From Syncephalis plumigaleata (lineage: Eukaryota > Zoopagomycota > Zoopagomycetes > Zoopagales > Piptocephalidaceae), in the NCBI GenBank assembly GCA_025201365.1, contig JAIXMF010000002.1, forward strand, positions 1,302,001 through 1,366,000: 64,000 bases of DNA, read 5' to 3'. Every line of letters begins with the position of its first letter. The first letter of the stretch is position 1. The notes beneath the pieces are model-generated. The model saw only the letters and a list, made by a program, of their open reading frames with translations, was not told the origin of the DNA and ran no database searches. Positions 22,516 through 34,284 of the stretch are shown here, in pieces. The translations under genes and the position numbers were made by a program.

Positions 22516-23058
22516 CAGGTTTTTCCATCCATTTGCGCATTTATCTTTTCACTTTTGCAGTTTACTAATAGATAGATTAACACAATTGTTAACATTATTA
22601 GCATCATAGAAATGCCAATTGATATAGCATGATAATAATAACAATTCAGTATTAGTAATGGATCATTTGTTGATAGCGATAACTATCATCATCAATTCTA
22701 TAAGGTAGACTATACAAGTGTACTAGTATAGTTGGATATTGCCATGTCATGTACTTATAAGTAGCTATTGATTATCGTTATGGAATCGGGATATGGCAGC
22801 ATGTCTGAATTTTATTCAGATTATTCGCAGTCTTCGTAATGGAAGTCGTATTCCAACACAATTCCAACGAGGTGCCGTTCCTTCTAAGCGTTCAAGACAA
22901 GGAGGACAAGGACAACGGGGGTCCAAACAACGAAAATCAAATTAACCGCGGTGGTTATCGCCAATTCTTCCGCTTAAAAATACGTAAGTGCTAACATTAT
23001 TATTATTTATTCGTAAAAACAAAAAGGCTAACTGCGCAAATTGGATGGAAAAAGTCTG
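22516..23058 (-). mobile_element. Tc1/mariner-type MITE, long copy with about 310 bp internal insert
   Basis: The element is flanked by TA (22514-22515 and 23059-23060). Its ends form terminal inverted repeats, CAGGTTTTTCCATCC... on the left and ...GGATGGAAAAAGTCTG on the right, extending through TTTGCGCA. It is clearly homologous, in opposite orientation, to the copy at 31336-31563. Sequence matches from 22516 to about 22680 and again from about 22990 to 23058, so about 310 bp in the middle is extra. TA target duplication and CAG ends are typical of Tc1/mariner elements. No transposase is visible, so it is non-autonomous. Confidence 0.82.
22685..22990 (+). other. Unique insert inside the MITE with a 50-codon open frame
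   Basis: This block is absent from the short MITE copy. It contains an ATG at about 22793 followed by 50 codons (MAACLNFIQIIRSLRNG, then a Gln/Gly/Arg/Lys-rich tail ending QRKSN) and, further on, a good splice donor (TACGTAAGTGCTAAC). It may be a captured host exon or simply internal sequence lost from the other copy. No family is recognised. Confidence 0.4.
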
Positions 23059-23075
23059 TAATGTATAAATTACGA

Positions 23076-24015
23076 TCAATTAGGAATGTTTTCACGCGCC
23101 TGTTGTCGTACGCGACGAATGTACTCGTCAGGATCCTTTCTAATAAACGAATAGATAAGCGGTATTATTACATGTTCATGCTATAGATCATTCATTATAC
23201 CACTCACCGAATAGTGTATAAGCATCGGTTTGTGCAGGACTCATGGGATTAGGATCGTTTAATAAATCCTGAATACCAAGTAGAATCTAATAAAATAGTG
23301 GCATCAATTCATTAATGATAGTGAGCTACGATAACAGCAGCCTATTGAACTACCTCTTTCACCGTAATAGCTGGTTTCCAATCTTGATCCTCATTAATAA
23401 TAGAAAGACAAACTGTACCGGAAGGATATACATTGGGATGGAACAAAGGTGGTGTAAATTTGCCTGATACATGTTTGTTTGTTAGTTAGACTACCCGTTA
23501 GCCTTTCATGTTTATCGCCTACTTACATTTGGGTGGTTTAGTAGGATATTCTAATAGTAATAGCAATAGTAGTAGATTGAATGGGTTATTAAGCTATACC
23601 AATAGTTACAAGCAATAACTAACCTTCAGGAAAAGTAAGAACAAGCTTGTAAACACCATTCTCCCAAGGAGTCTACATCATAAACAAGCAAGTATACGCA
23701 TATTAGTATCGCTCCATAATAAAGCCTATCGATCCTATTTCCCCAGTCTATAAGCTTACGTCTGTCTTTCCGGGAATACCGCAATCCCATATCATCATAT
23801 CCAAACTGTTGTCGGCGAGTTTTCGTGGACGAGCGTAGAATCCCTATAGTAGTAGTCAGTGTATGATCAGTTACTAGTTCACTCGCCAACTTTTATAGTA
23901 TTTATAGCACGACTATTCTATTAGAGGTATTTCCATGACAAACACGTACATAAGGATGATCTTTACGCCATTGTCGTCGTTCCTCGGCCAAACGCTGTTG
24001 ACAAATGCCTGACAT
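23076..24015 (-). CDS. UBC9: SUMO-conjugating enzyme E2
   Basis: Seven small exons read [40 protein letters not shown]...[78 protein letters not shown] and a C-terminal [17 protein letters not shown], ending at 23076. The order and spacing are those of Ubc9 (about 158 residues): the MSGI start, the HPN motif and the catalytic Cys in GTVCLSI. It transfers SUMO from the E1 to lysines in psi-K-x-E sites in the nucleus. No break is seen across the exons. It lies divergent from the VAP gene with a spacer of about 700 bp. Confidence 0.96.
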
Positions 24016-24712
24016 GATGAATTTGGAAAAGAAGAGTGTGTACGTGTGTGTTAATGAAAATGGTTCTGGATCAGGTGAATGATATGCGTTTGACTTCTGT
24101 AAAATTCAAGCAAGAAGAGATCACTCACTAGAAAGAAATAAAGGCCGAGCGTATCATTCAGCTCAGCCCATATTATCACGTATTTAATCATGTCTATTGT
24201 ACTATGCTTTATTTGAATAACCAGCTCTACAAATAATAATATGAATATATGACATGGAGTATATCTATATGTACGAGTATTAGTCATAGCCAATAAGCAG
24301 CGGCCATGCCATATGCCTTGTATAATGCTGTGGATGCGGATATATTGTGCTGTATGTGTGCTGAGGAGGAGCAGAAGAAGAGAGAAAGCACCAAGTGATT
24401 GGATATGATTGAATGAGAGCAGATGGTGTTTGTTGTTTCCTCATCATCTCATAACACTTGACAACTCAACTCTTATCCCCTCCTCTTCAACTACAGACAA
24501 CCTCACACAACACACACACACACACACCGGCCCTTTCAATCAATACTCGTACGGACTCGTCATCTATCGCTTTCTTACTCCTTCTTCAGTTACGTGCTTG
24601 TTCACGCTCCTTAACCTTTGTTTCCTATCATCTCATCTTCATACATATCCTACTTTGCTTTCCTCTGCCTCTGTAACAACAACAACAACAACAATAACAA
24701 CAGCTGTTCATC
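24016..24712. promoter_or_regulatory. Divergent spacer between UBC9 and the VAP gene
   Basis: About 700 bp between two divergent starts, presumably containing both promoters. It carries a (CA)n tract near 24507-24525, a CT-rich stretch towards the VAP side and CAA repeats just before its ATG, resembling a pyrimidine-rich promoter plus A-rich leader. No coding signal. Confidence 0.5.
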
Positions 24713-26037
24713 ATGTCGGTTGACTTGGACCCAAGTTCTCAACTCACCTTTACTCGTAAGTACTAGTGTGATATTGGTGTTATTTCTTGTTTATAACTTG
24801 ACTCAAGTGTGATGAACAATACTAACACAGCGCATATTACTAGGACCATTTAATCAAATGGTAAAGGAGGTGTTGATTATTCAGAATTCAAATAGCTTTC
24901 CAGTAGCGTTTAAGGTTAAAACTACAACGCCAAGACAATATTGCGTACGTCCCAATGCTGGTCGTATTGAACCAGGAGAGACGGTCGACGTGCAAGGTAT
25001 GTATACTGTACTGACTGACTATCGTCTATTGGTAGATTGGGATACTACTAGTACTCTACTACTATTGGCATGATATATGTACATGTATTTCTACGACATC
25101 TAGGACAGGATGACTAATCAATTGAATTGTAACTATTCTACACAGTGGTATTGCAACCTATGCGCGAGGATCCACCACCTGACTTCAGATGCCGTGATAA
25201 ATTCCTCGTACAATCGGTAGCTATTCCGGCTGAACACAATCATTTACCAGTTGCTGAATTGGTAAGCAGTAGATCATTCTAGAGTAGCAATCTATAATTT
25301 ATTAATGTATAAATACAAAACCACTTGTGATATTCAGTGGCCAGTAATTGAACGGGAAAAGGCCGAGGTACATGAACGTAAATTACGCTGTTCCTTCTTA
25401 ATGCCTGCAGGTGGTCAAGATGACGCAGGTCAAGCTGCTGCTGCTGCTGCTAGTGCTAATGGCGAGGATGCATCTTTACTTGCCGGTGATACTAGCACAT
25501 ATAATAATGCTTCGGTAAGTTGATATAATACAATACTTGTATATCATAACGTGTTTATTATCTATTACATACAGTAATGTGATGATTACAATAATGATTG
25601 TTTTATTGAGAAGCTAGTTAATGAACTAAACATGATCTCAATTTATATTATAGGATAATGTAAACATAGCCTCATTACAACGTGATCTTCGAGAGGTAAA
25701 TAGTTGAATTATAACAATTAGATATGTCACAAGCTAATTCGTTCGTTCATTTGCTCGTTCGTTCGTTTAGGCTAAATCGACTATTCGTCAGCTACGAGAG
25801 CGTAATGAACGCCAGCAACGAGAACTCAATGAGGCACAGTCTGTGGTATGTAAAGTGTACACCATCGTATCATGCGAGTACTAACGACTATTCCCTTTGT
25901 AGGCACGACAACGTCGAGCAGGCGATGTCACTCGTACAGCGGTAAAGAAACAAAGCGACGGCATGGTGACATTGTCTATGCAGGCAGTGGTGGGCATCGC
26001 GGTGTTTTCTTTCTTTTTGGGTTTTTGGTTTTTCTAA
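24713..26037 (+). CDS. VAP/Scs2-type ER tail-anchored MSP-domain protein
   Basis: Seven exons (all joins GT-AG) give about 260 residues. The N-terminal MSP domain reads LTFTR, VLIIQNSNSFPVAFKVKTT, PRQYCVRPNAGRIEPGE and VVLQPMREDPPPDFRCRDKF, which are the conserved strands and the basic FFAT-binding face of VAP proteins. After WPVIEREKAEVHERKLRC comes a low-complexity Ala/Gly linker, a short coiled coil (RQLRERNERQQRELNEA) and a C-terminal membrane anchor (MQAVVGIAVFSFFLGFWFF) right before the stop. By family it docks lipid-transfer proteins at ER contact sites. No breaks. Upstream is the divergent UBC9. Confidence 0.94.
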
Positions 26038-26344
26038 TCCACACGCTACACGGCGACCTGCACATTATCAATATTATTAATGAGATGAATATGCAAAAGA
26101 AGAAGAAGAAGAAGAAGAGAATATATCGTATATCATTTTATCTCTAACCACTATTACTACTAGTACTATTACTATTATTATCATTTGATGTCATAATTTC
26201 ATATGAATATCTGAAGTAATTTTCTATTATTATCATCGTTAAACTATTGAATTATCAAATGATTACTTATAATGTTACTAGATAGTAAGCAATGCAGTTA
26301 AAAAACTAGCTATCATTTATTGTACATGAAAAATACGCAATCAG
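26038..26344. other. Short convergent spacer
   Basis: AT-rich region between the VAP stop and the convergent RGS gene, with an (AAG)n run at about 26099-26117. It presumably holds both 3' UTRs. Confidence 0.4.
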
Positions 26345-28251
26345 TCAGTTATAAAGAGGAATATCCGGTACTAACATAATGGTACTGCCTAAAATGCCGG
26401 CTAATAAAAAGGTAAACGCAATCAAACGGAAACAAATACGTTTACGTGTATTGTACACACCATGGACATGAGTGTCATATGGTAAGGAGGAGGAGTCATT
26501 GTAGTAGCGTGAATATCCCTGAGATGTTGTTATTGTAGATGACACCGGCTGACCTGTACTTGCGAGTGAGGAGCGACGACGATTATGTTGTTGCTGCTGT
26601 TGTTGTTGTTGCTGACCTTCCTCACTCTGTTGTGGTGTCAACTCCTGCAAACGAGAACTATTTACATCTCGTTTACGTTGTCGATACACACGATACAAAC
26701 ATAGACCGAAATGACTGAATGTAGCAGAACTAATCGCATAGACAATGATTAACAAGGGGATAATGCGTAAATAGCGTTTGGCATGAAACAATAGGCAGGT
26801 GAATACACCGACGACACCGATTAGACACCCGGCAGCCGCGATAAACATTCGTATGTTAGCCGTGCGATGACTGACATTCCGTACTAGACAAGCGACGAAT
26901 CGTGGTATATGATAGTCGGCCAGACGATTCTTTGCCTCTATCGCCAACGGTAGGAATAAATCAGGATGTGTCGTATAATGCGCCATTTGGCATAGTTCAT
27001 CGAGTGCCAATCGTATTGCCGGCGTATTCGGCAATGGTAGATTACAAGTGTACGTGTGATGATGATGATGCTGTAAGCCATGATCTATGGAGGATACGCA
27101 GGAGACAGCGACACTCGATGGATGGACGTGTCCAATTCTTTCGATATTTGCGCTGAATCAATAGTGGCAGTAGCAGCTGCTGTTGTTGCTGGTTGCTCTT
27201 TCACTTCCGATAGAGTTGCCTCAACTAATCGTGTGCGCCATTGAACAATTGTCGTATGGCAATTGGACAAGACAGACTCCTCCTTTCCATTGGATGATGT
27301 GCAGAACCACCGCTTTAGAGCAAAGTTAAACTCTTGTTGCAATGGCGGTTTACGCGGTTTACCAGGTCGACCGGAATGATTGAATGGACCAGTGTCTAGT
27401 CTAACACGCGTTGATGGATATTCAATGGACGAGGTATCTGTCACGGTAGATCGCTGACTATCCACTGATTGTAGAGGAATACCGGTTGGAATATCACCCG
27501 CTGTGGCTACTACGTGCATTGCTACGGCAGCAGTGGGATTAGTAGTGGATACATCATCCTCATCGTCAACAACATCACCATCATCATGATCATAATCACC
27601 ATCACCATCATGGATGCTTACTTCTGTACGATCTTTGCTCGCACTATGATGATTAGTATGACTGGAATGAATCCATATATTCGAGGATTGCTTATCCGTA
27701 TCGGATGTGATACCCAAACCATCCAAATCATCGTCAAATGTCAAGGGAGCAGTTTCTAAAATGGACGGTAGTATCTCGACTCCTTCACGTTTGTCGTACA
27801 TGGCCGAATTCATACACGATATGGTGGAGGTGGCTGGTACGGCGGGCGTACCAATAATGATCGATGATGGCATGGCGTGTCTACCCGTCGACGAGGATGA
27901 CTCACCGTGCTCAAGGTATTGCGCGTCGAGTATAGGCGATACCGAGGACGCCACACTGGTAGGTGTACGATTAGGCTGCCTTGCTGACTGGACATGGGGG
28001 GTATAACTCCATACGCAAGTCAGCGGGTGCCGTGCTCTTGAGCGTACCATAGGTGGCAAACTGCTGAATCGTTCCTCATAGGCGCGATACCATTCCCAGA
28101 ACTGCAGTAGTTCCGCTTCACCCGCACCACTGTTGCGTAGGTAAGCACGGAACGCTTCCAGCGTTAGTGGTGGATCAGTCTTACCCGAGACAATCGCCTC
28201 AAAGCAAGAGTGTGCGTAAACACTATTTAAAAGTGCACTCGAAAGAAGCAT
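26345..28251 (-). CDS. RGS-domain membrane protein, Rax1-like
   Basis: The ATG at 28251 (LLSSALLNSV) opens the RGS half: SCFEAIVSGKTDPPLTLEAF and LLQFWEWYRAYEERF are typical first helices of fungal RGS domains. A long polar insert rich in Ser, Asp and His follows, then QQEFNFALKRWF. After one apparent missing base near 27085 the frame continues with the last RGS helices (THPDLFLP, NRLADYHIPRFVACLVRN) and three to four membrane segments (RMFIAAAGCLIGVVGVF, RIIPLLIIVYAISSATF, FRLIAFTFLLAGILGS) with a Gln-rich loop. An RGS domain with C-terminal helices is the plan of Rax1, a bud-site/polarity protein in yeast. Function here is inferred from architecture only. Confidence 0.72.
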
Positions 28252-29726
28252 GGACGGCGGCAGGGCGATAAAGAAGGAAAGGGAGGGGATGTGCGGGGAA
28301 AGGAGCGTCCGTGTCTCGTCGACTATTATCACTACTACGAACTTGACTGCAAATGGTCGGTCAGTCAGCCCGCAGCCTGCAACATTAACGGAAGGAGAGA
28401 GAACGAGCAACCCTCCGCTACAGCTCGATATCCTGGTTTTCTTCTAGATTAAGCGTGAACACGAGCTAAACTGAAGGATATAGAATAGTGCTAGAAGCGC
28501 ACGAGATTGTCACAGTCACCGTAGTGTATTTCAATAAGAAAACTAATAGAGTGCAATAACCTGGCACGTACGAGATAATAGAGGCCTGAGCTATAGCCCA
28601 GCAATAGTCTATTATCTCTCTCTCTTATTCTCTTTCGCGTATAAAAGTGATCTTTGTAGGAATACAGAACAGAATACCAGTCGGGATGTTGTTATAGTGG
28701 AATGACTGAAATGAACGAACAATCTTGCAAGAAAAGAAGAGAGTAAGTAGTGCCAAACGATTGAAAGGTAGTGTTTATACAACCAAAGTCTGAGCAATAT
28801 TATTAGATAGTGGTAGTAATAGATACAAAGGCCTCGATAATTATAAATAGCAATAGTAGTGTAGCTATTCCTGCTAGTAATAGTAATAGGAGCAATAGTA
28901 ATAAATTGGTAATAATCTTGTAATAGGAAGTTGAATATTAAAGATAAGATATAATTCTCATGTTACGTCTAAAAGTATGACAATACAAAGATGGAGCGGT
29001 AAACTAGAATCAAATAGAAATACTAGTCAATGATTGATATTAGAGATGAACAAGCACCAGTATAGTACACACGTAATGTGGTTAATACGGATGATGATGA
29101 TAGTAGAGGTAGTAGTAGATGGATAGAAGATGTCAATATGAAAAATCACGCGTAGATGAAAGGAAGAAGGAAAGAAGGAGGGAAAGAAGGAGGAGGGAAA
29201 GAGAGCATAGTCCTTGTCATGATAATGATCGCATAAAGTAGAATGGATGTGTGATGGTCAGCAATATCATATAAACAAACGAGTACTTTTTGCCTTCCTT
29301 GACCGAGGTAGAAAGAAAGAGAGCTCCATCTCTAAACCGGTATTTCTACAAATGTTAAGTCTACTAAACGCACAAGCAGTAGCAATGGTAATGATGTGTG
29401 AACAACATCCATAATAATAATCCATGGCAATATTCATGGTCATTTCTAAGGAGAAGGTTCATTCGCAGTGGTTATTCAATACGCATGGTCACACAGCGTT
29501 GACTATTTGTATTACAACATGAATGTATTTCCCTCCTTCATAGTCATGCCATATCGTATTAAAGAGGTAATGGAATGATTCCATGCTGAATAAATAACTC
29601 ATCATTCATCAATCTAGTCTAAATAGCCATAATACAGTTTATTATAATTTGATTGATAGTAATAGTAGTCATTACGTAAAGGTGAATAGATCAATTATTA
29701 GAGAGAGAGAGAGAGAGAGAGAGAGC
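28252..29726. other. Intergenic, repeat-rich
   Basis: Promoter side of the RGS gene, then about 1.1 kb of AT-rich sequence with AGTAATAG-type repeats (about 28810-28910), an A/G-rich GGAAAGAAGGA run at 29160-29200 and a (GA)n microsatellite at 29701-29725. No supported gene. Confidence 0.5.
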
Positions 29727-30468
29727 TTATTGTCTATGCTCCACTACTAATTGCGCACCGATAACTTGATCTACATCTATGGTATGCTGGACCAGCTGAC
29801 ACATGATCTCGTGAATATCTGCGGCGACATTAGACGCATTCTCACTTGACGATAGTGATGCTTCTGCTTGATAGCGTATTACTTGAGGAATACGACGAGC
29901 GAGCAGTAATCGATGTGCTGCCGTGCATGCTTCCCTAGCGCATACTTTACCACGTAAGGCCGGTACATCTCCTGCCACTTGACGATAGCACGAGCCAGTT
30001 GAAGGGCCAGTCCAGGATGTTCTGTTGTCACTACGGTGGAGGCAGGTTCAAGTACAATAATACGACGTACACTTAATGGTAGTGCATCCACGAGATCTTC
30101 TAGGCCTTCACTTGATGGCAAGTGTAAATAGCCATACGCAACTGATTATCGCCACCGCTAGTTGACATGGTATTGATTAGAGATGTCGCACGTGTCGTCC
30201 AACCCTCCACGCTAATTAGTAAAGCAATGGGATCCGAGGGACCCACGTAGTTATCCAATATATGGAATGCTATCTCATCATTGGAGGATAGCGTAGTAGT
30301 AGTAGTAGTAACCATTTTATGCGTGGTTGGCACAATGGAATGATTAATACCCGATACACTGTAGACAGTGGTAGATGATGATGATGATGATGCCATTGTA
30401 GCTGCTGTAGTACCACTATTGCTATTGTTGCTATTGTTGTTATTGGCAGTAGAGATCAAGGTTGACAT
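29727..30468 (-). CDS. Unassigned protein, possibly related to the PFOR-like region of sulfite reductase flavoprotein
   Basis: Start chosen at 30468 because it follows an A-rich leader and precedes an Asn/Thr/Ser-rich N-terminus. The conserved-looking part reads IAFHILDNYVGPSDPIALLI, then LHLPSSEGLEDLVDALP and VRRIIVLEPASTVV, then VPALRGKVCAREACTAAHRL and a helical tail. The pattern of a Rossmann-like strand (RRIIVLEP) followed by a helix recalls the pyruvate-ferredoxin-oxidoreductase-like domain at the N-terminus of Met10, but the match is weak by eye. Two apparent missing bases (near 30134 and 29985) separate the segments. If real, it is far shorter than a complete Met10 and lacks flavin/NADPH domains. 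Function is not established. Confidence 0.4.
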
Positions 30469-31335
30469 GTTTGATAGTAATATAAAGAAGGATGAATGTG
30501 TCGATTTAAATAGTAACAATAATAACACAGTAACAAGTCAATTAGTCAGTTAGTCAAATGCACCGTGTACAAAGACAAGCAACAGCAACAGCAGCAGCAA
30601 ACAATGAAAGTAAGATAGAGAGCAAAGAAGATGGTTACTATTTTCGTATTTTAATCGCTTTAAACTATCGCGCTATTTATGTAGAAATATTCAGATTCGC
30701 GGATATAGAAATACCGAGACCGGTCGTGTGAACGATAAGAGCAGTGTGAGATTTTCAAAATGACTAATAGAAGATAGTCGTTATCACTATCTCAATAGTT
30801 CAGCAGTATTGATAGTAGAATTGACAAAGGATAAGAATAGAGAATGGATGTAACATGCGTATATGTACGTGTACGTGTGTGTGTGTGTGTGTGCGTGTGT
30901 GTTCATATTGGATCCATTGCTTCTATGTAGAGCTCCATATTGCGATATCAATAACCAATAAACAAGCTGGCACATGCTACAAGTGCCTCGACACGATAAC
31001 CATGTGATAGTTAAACAGGCATATCGCCGCCGTTACATACATATTGCGAATAAAATATCCATCTCAAAGGAGATATAATTCGTCATTACAGATGATACAC
31101 GTATGCATACACAGTCCTTGTTGCTATTGCTGCTGCATTCAAGTATTAGTTGGCTATTCCATTGTATTGTACAATGATGAGACTACTAGGGCGTATGCCA
31201 ATCAACAGGCCTCATTTACCCCAATCTGACTTTTTAATGACCTGATTAAGAATTGCAGATCATATAGCTGAATGACGTTATCTACAAAGCAATTCATTTG
31301 ATTTCAACAAAATAAATTTACTAAACAAATAGATA
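30469..31335. other. Intergenic spacer
   Basis: CAG/CAA-rich leader region near 30570-30605, a (GT)n tract at about 30877-30902, otherwise AT-rich. No gene supported. Confidence 0.45.
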
Positions 31336-31563
31336 CAGACTTTTTCCATCCAATTTGCGCAGTTAGCATTTTGTCTTTACGAATAAATAATATTTAACAC
31401 TATCAATAAATGATCCATTATTGAATACTGAATTGTTATTATTGTCATGCTATGTCAATTGGCATTTCTACGGTGATAATGGTGTTAACAATTGTGCAAA
31501 TCTATTTATTAATAAACTGCAAATGTTAAAGGATAAATGCGCAAATTGGATGGAAAAACACTG
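31336..31563 (+). mobile_element. Tc1/mariner-type MITE, compact copy (228 bp)
   Basis: Bounded by TA on both sides (31334-31335, 31564-31565). Terminal inverted repeats run CAG..TTTTTCCATCCAAT and continue through TTGCGCA; the two ends match apart from two or three positions. The interior aligns along its whole length with the reverse complement of the 22516-23058 element minus that copy's middle insert. No coding capacity, so non-autonomous. The well-kept termini suggest fairly recent activity. Confidence 0.85.
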
Positions 31564-31565
31564 TA

Positions 31566-31993
31566 GATGGATAGATGGTATTCATGTGATGATTATACCA
31601 AATAATCATCATCAATGAGTATGAAGCATTTCTTATGCTTGTAGTCTCGAATGGTTCAATAAAACACAATAAATGTATGCCATACTAGAGAGATGATTAT
31701 ACTATTCATCATTCATATTGATGTTACTATTTTCTATAAAATGAATTAATGAAGGAATAAATCAACTCTAAATGGTGTCATTGTTTTAGTCGATTGATTG
31801 TTGTGATCGATGAGTGAGTGTAGTAGTAGTAGTAGATGACGATGATCATGATAATAGGAAAAAAACAGAGTCTTTAAATGTTCATAAACGCAAACTAAGG
31901 AAAGAAAATCAAGGAAAAATAATGATGGAAAAAAGATGATGATTTGATATAGAACGCTTATAAGAAATACATAACAAAGAAAACCAAGTTGAA
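31566..31993. other. 3' flank of the RING gene
   Basis: AT-rich, with a (GTA)n tract near 31820. No coding signal. Confidence 0.4.
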
Positions 31994-33338
31994 TTACGTC
32001 GATGGCACAGATGGTGGTGAGTGGGTGGCTGTAGCAGTATTATCACTGTTATTGTTGTTATTGACAGCCGAATTAGCAGTAGAGGAGGAGGAGGAGGAGG
32101 CTAGTTTTACAGCATCCATACGACAAACGGGACAACGATCGGCACCTTCGCGTAACCAGTGATCAACGCAGTCTCGATGGAAACCATGACGACAACGTAG
32201 TACGCGGATCACATCCTTATCTTCCCAGTCAGTTAGACAGATGGAGCATCGCTCCACTGCCATGAGTCCCTCCAAGCCAGTTCTAATGAGTTTTGTAGGC
32301 GCTGGATTGTCTACTTCTTCATCAGAAAGTGAACGTTTTCGCTTCAAACTGTTATTAGATTTGTTGACAATCTCTGTTTTGGGCGGGTCACATAAGAAAA
32401 CCTCGTCGATACTGCTATCGTCGCTCATTGGATCCTCGCCGGGTTTCAAGGGAGGAGCAGGTTCGGGACGCCATTTTCCAGACAAATTCAATGTTCGTAC
32501 TTCAAGATCTGCGGCATCGATGGCCTCTTGCGTTGCAGTTACAGGACGGGCAGGACCGATAATTGATGCCAGTCGTAGTAAATCCTCGTAGCTTGCATCT
32601 TCACTCAAGTTCACATCAGGATAGCGAAGTATTGGATGATTTGCAGGATAACTGCTACCAATGATGTAAATAATAAACGATTGATTTGGCGATGATGATG
32701 ATGATGATGGTGACGACGATGGTGACGATGACGTTGCTGCTGCTAGATTAGAAGTAGCATCCGCTGTACTTGTACCTGTACTTGTAGATGTAGATGTACT
32801 AGTAGAGTTATTCTCGTTATTGTCACCATGTTGATTTGTAGTAGACTGATTCGTAAAAGAGGCAGCACCGGTAGATGGATGAATATTACGAATACCTACA
32901 ATAATGACGGGAACCAAGGCAGGATTTGTCTCTGCATTGGTGGTAATGTTGCTATTCGATGAAGATGAACTAGAATCAGCTATTGTAGTAGTGGTAGTGG
33001 TGGTGGTGGTGGTAGTTTGTGACGCTGATGCTGACGCTGTTTGGTTATCTGAATTGTCGGTCGTTGCGGCGTTTGTACCATCAAGTCGATAAACTCGTAA
33101 AAAGTTGCCATTACGTATGCCTGCAGCCTCGGCGGTTTCTTCATTGAGTGGACGACGTAGAACACTTAGACTAGAGAGGAATTGAGCATAGGCATCCCGA
33201 ACACCATGGTGATCAATACTTGGCGTAGTGTTGCTACTATTGCTATTCAATATCTGTTCAACTGTTCTAGGCATCGTAGGTAGTGTGGATGTGGATGAGG
33301 ATGTATCAGTTGGACTGGAGGCATTGCAACGGTAGTGC

Positions 33339-33385
<47 letters not shown>

Positions 33386-34284
33386 GTCGTGGCAGGTGGA
33401 CTAGGCGATGGTGATGATCGTGTGCTGGATGAAGCACTTGTCTCTGTATTACCATTACGTGGTCTTCCTGAATGACGTAATGCCGCGTCAGCTGCTGCCA
33501 TAAATAAACGACCCAATATGGCTTCATTTATATTTGGATTGCCAGGAAATGGTCGATTAGCAGCAGCACTAGCACTAGCACTAGCAGTAGCAGTTGGTGT
33601 TGACGTGGATGAAGATGTAGCTTGTGTCGATGCATTAGGGGCAGGCATGAATGGATTGCCCGGGTAAACATTGTCGACTAATCGTCGCTGAACCGCCTCC
33701 ATAATTACTCGTCTAGCCAGTTGTTCAAGCGGTAAATTAGACAACGATGAGAGACCTGGCACACTCGCAGTAGTAGTGCTGGTATTAGCACTGGCAGTAG
33801 CAGATGATGGTGTACGACGAGATGATGAGGATGAAGACGAAGAAGGAGGTGAAACCAGCTGGTTGGCCTGAACTATATTTGACATCAGATGTCGTAATTC
33901 CTCTACAATTCGATTATTTCTATGCACATCCGACGCCATACTACTTTCGGCCAAATGTCTTCGATCTGCCTGCATACGTTCCATGGTGGATCGACGACGT
34001 CTGCTTAATGGAGAATAACGATAATCTCTTGTTCTGCGCGATGTTTGTGAGGATCTTCTTGTTGCTGTTGCAGCCTCAGCATCAGCATCAGCAGCACTTG
34101 TCGTTGTTGTTGATTCGTCAGCTGATGATGACGGGGATGGTGGTCGATCAGCTGTTGTACCGTGATTTGTCGTTGATGCCATTCCCGATGAAGGAGCAGA
34201 CGATGATGGCGATGAGCCGCTATTCTCTTCGGAACCTGAAGGAGATGACACGGGCGAGGAAGGCGTTGAAGGCAGTTGTCCCAT
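31994..34284 (-). CDS. RING-H2 E3 ubiquitin ligase, low-complexity N-terminus
   Basis: The likely start is the MGQLPSTPSS Met at 34284; the upstream in-frame extension is composition-like. The N-terminal half is Ser/Thr-rich but has conserved-looking segments (ARRVIMEAVQRRLVDNVYPG, NEAILGRLFMAAADAALRHS). After a 15-Asn run encoded by an (AAT)n repeat, the frame changes between about 33250 and 33340 (one missing base). The second half continues PRTVEQIL, FIIYIIGSSYPANHPIL, YEDLLRLASIIGPARP and ends in a RING: CSICLTDWEDKDVIRVLRC, HGFHRDCVDHWL, CPVCRMD (C3H2C3). Together these match one known type of fungal RING protein, so I treat both halves as one gene. MGQ could be myristoylated. Role by family: E2 recruitment for substrate ubiquitylation. 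Confidence 0.82.
33339..33384. repeat. (ATT)n microsatellite encoding poly-Asn
   Basis: About 15 ATT units on the plus strand (AAT on the coding strand) within the RING gene. Because the unit is three bases, length changes would not shift the frame, so the nearby frame break is not explained by slippage in this repeat. Confidence 0.9.

Noticed and set aside
33243-33290. Two separate overlapping genes at the RING locus
   Set aside because: The two halves overlap by only a few codons in different frames and together match one fungal RING protein plan, so one gene with a single-base break is simpler. No GT-AG intron with a branch site fits the junction.
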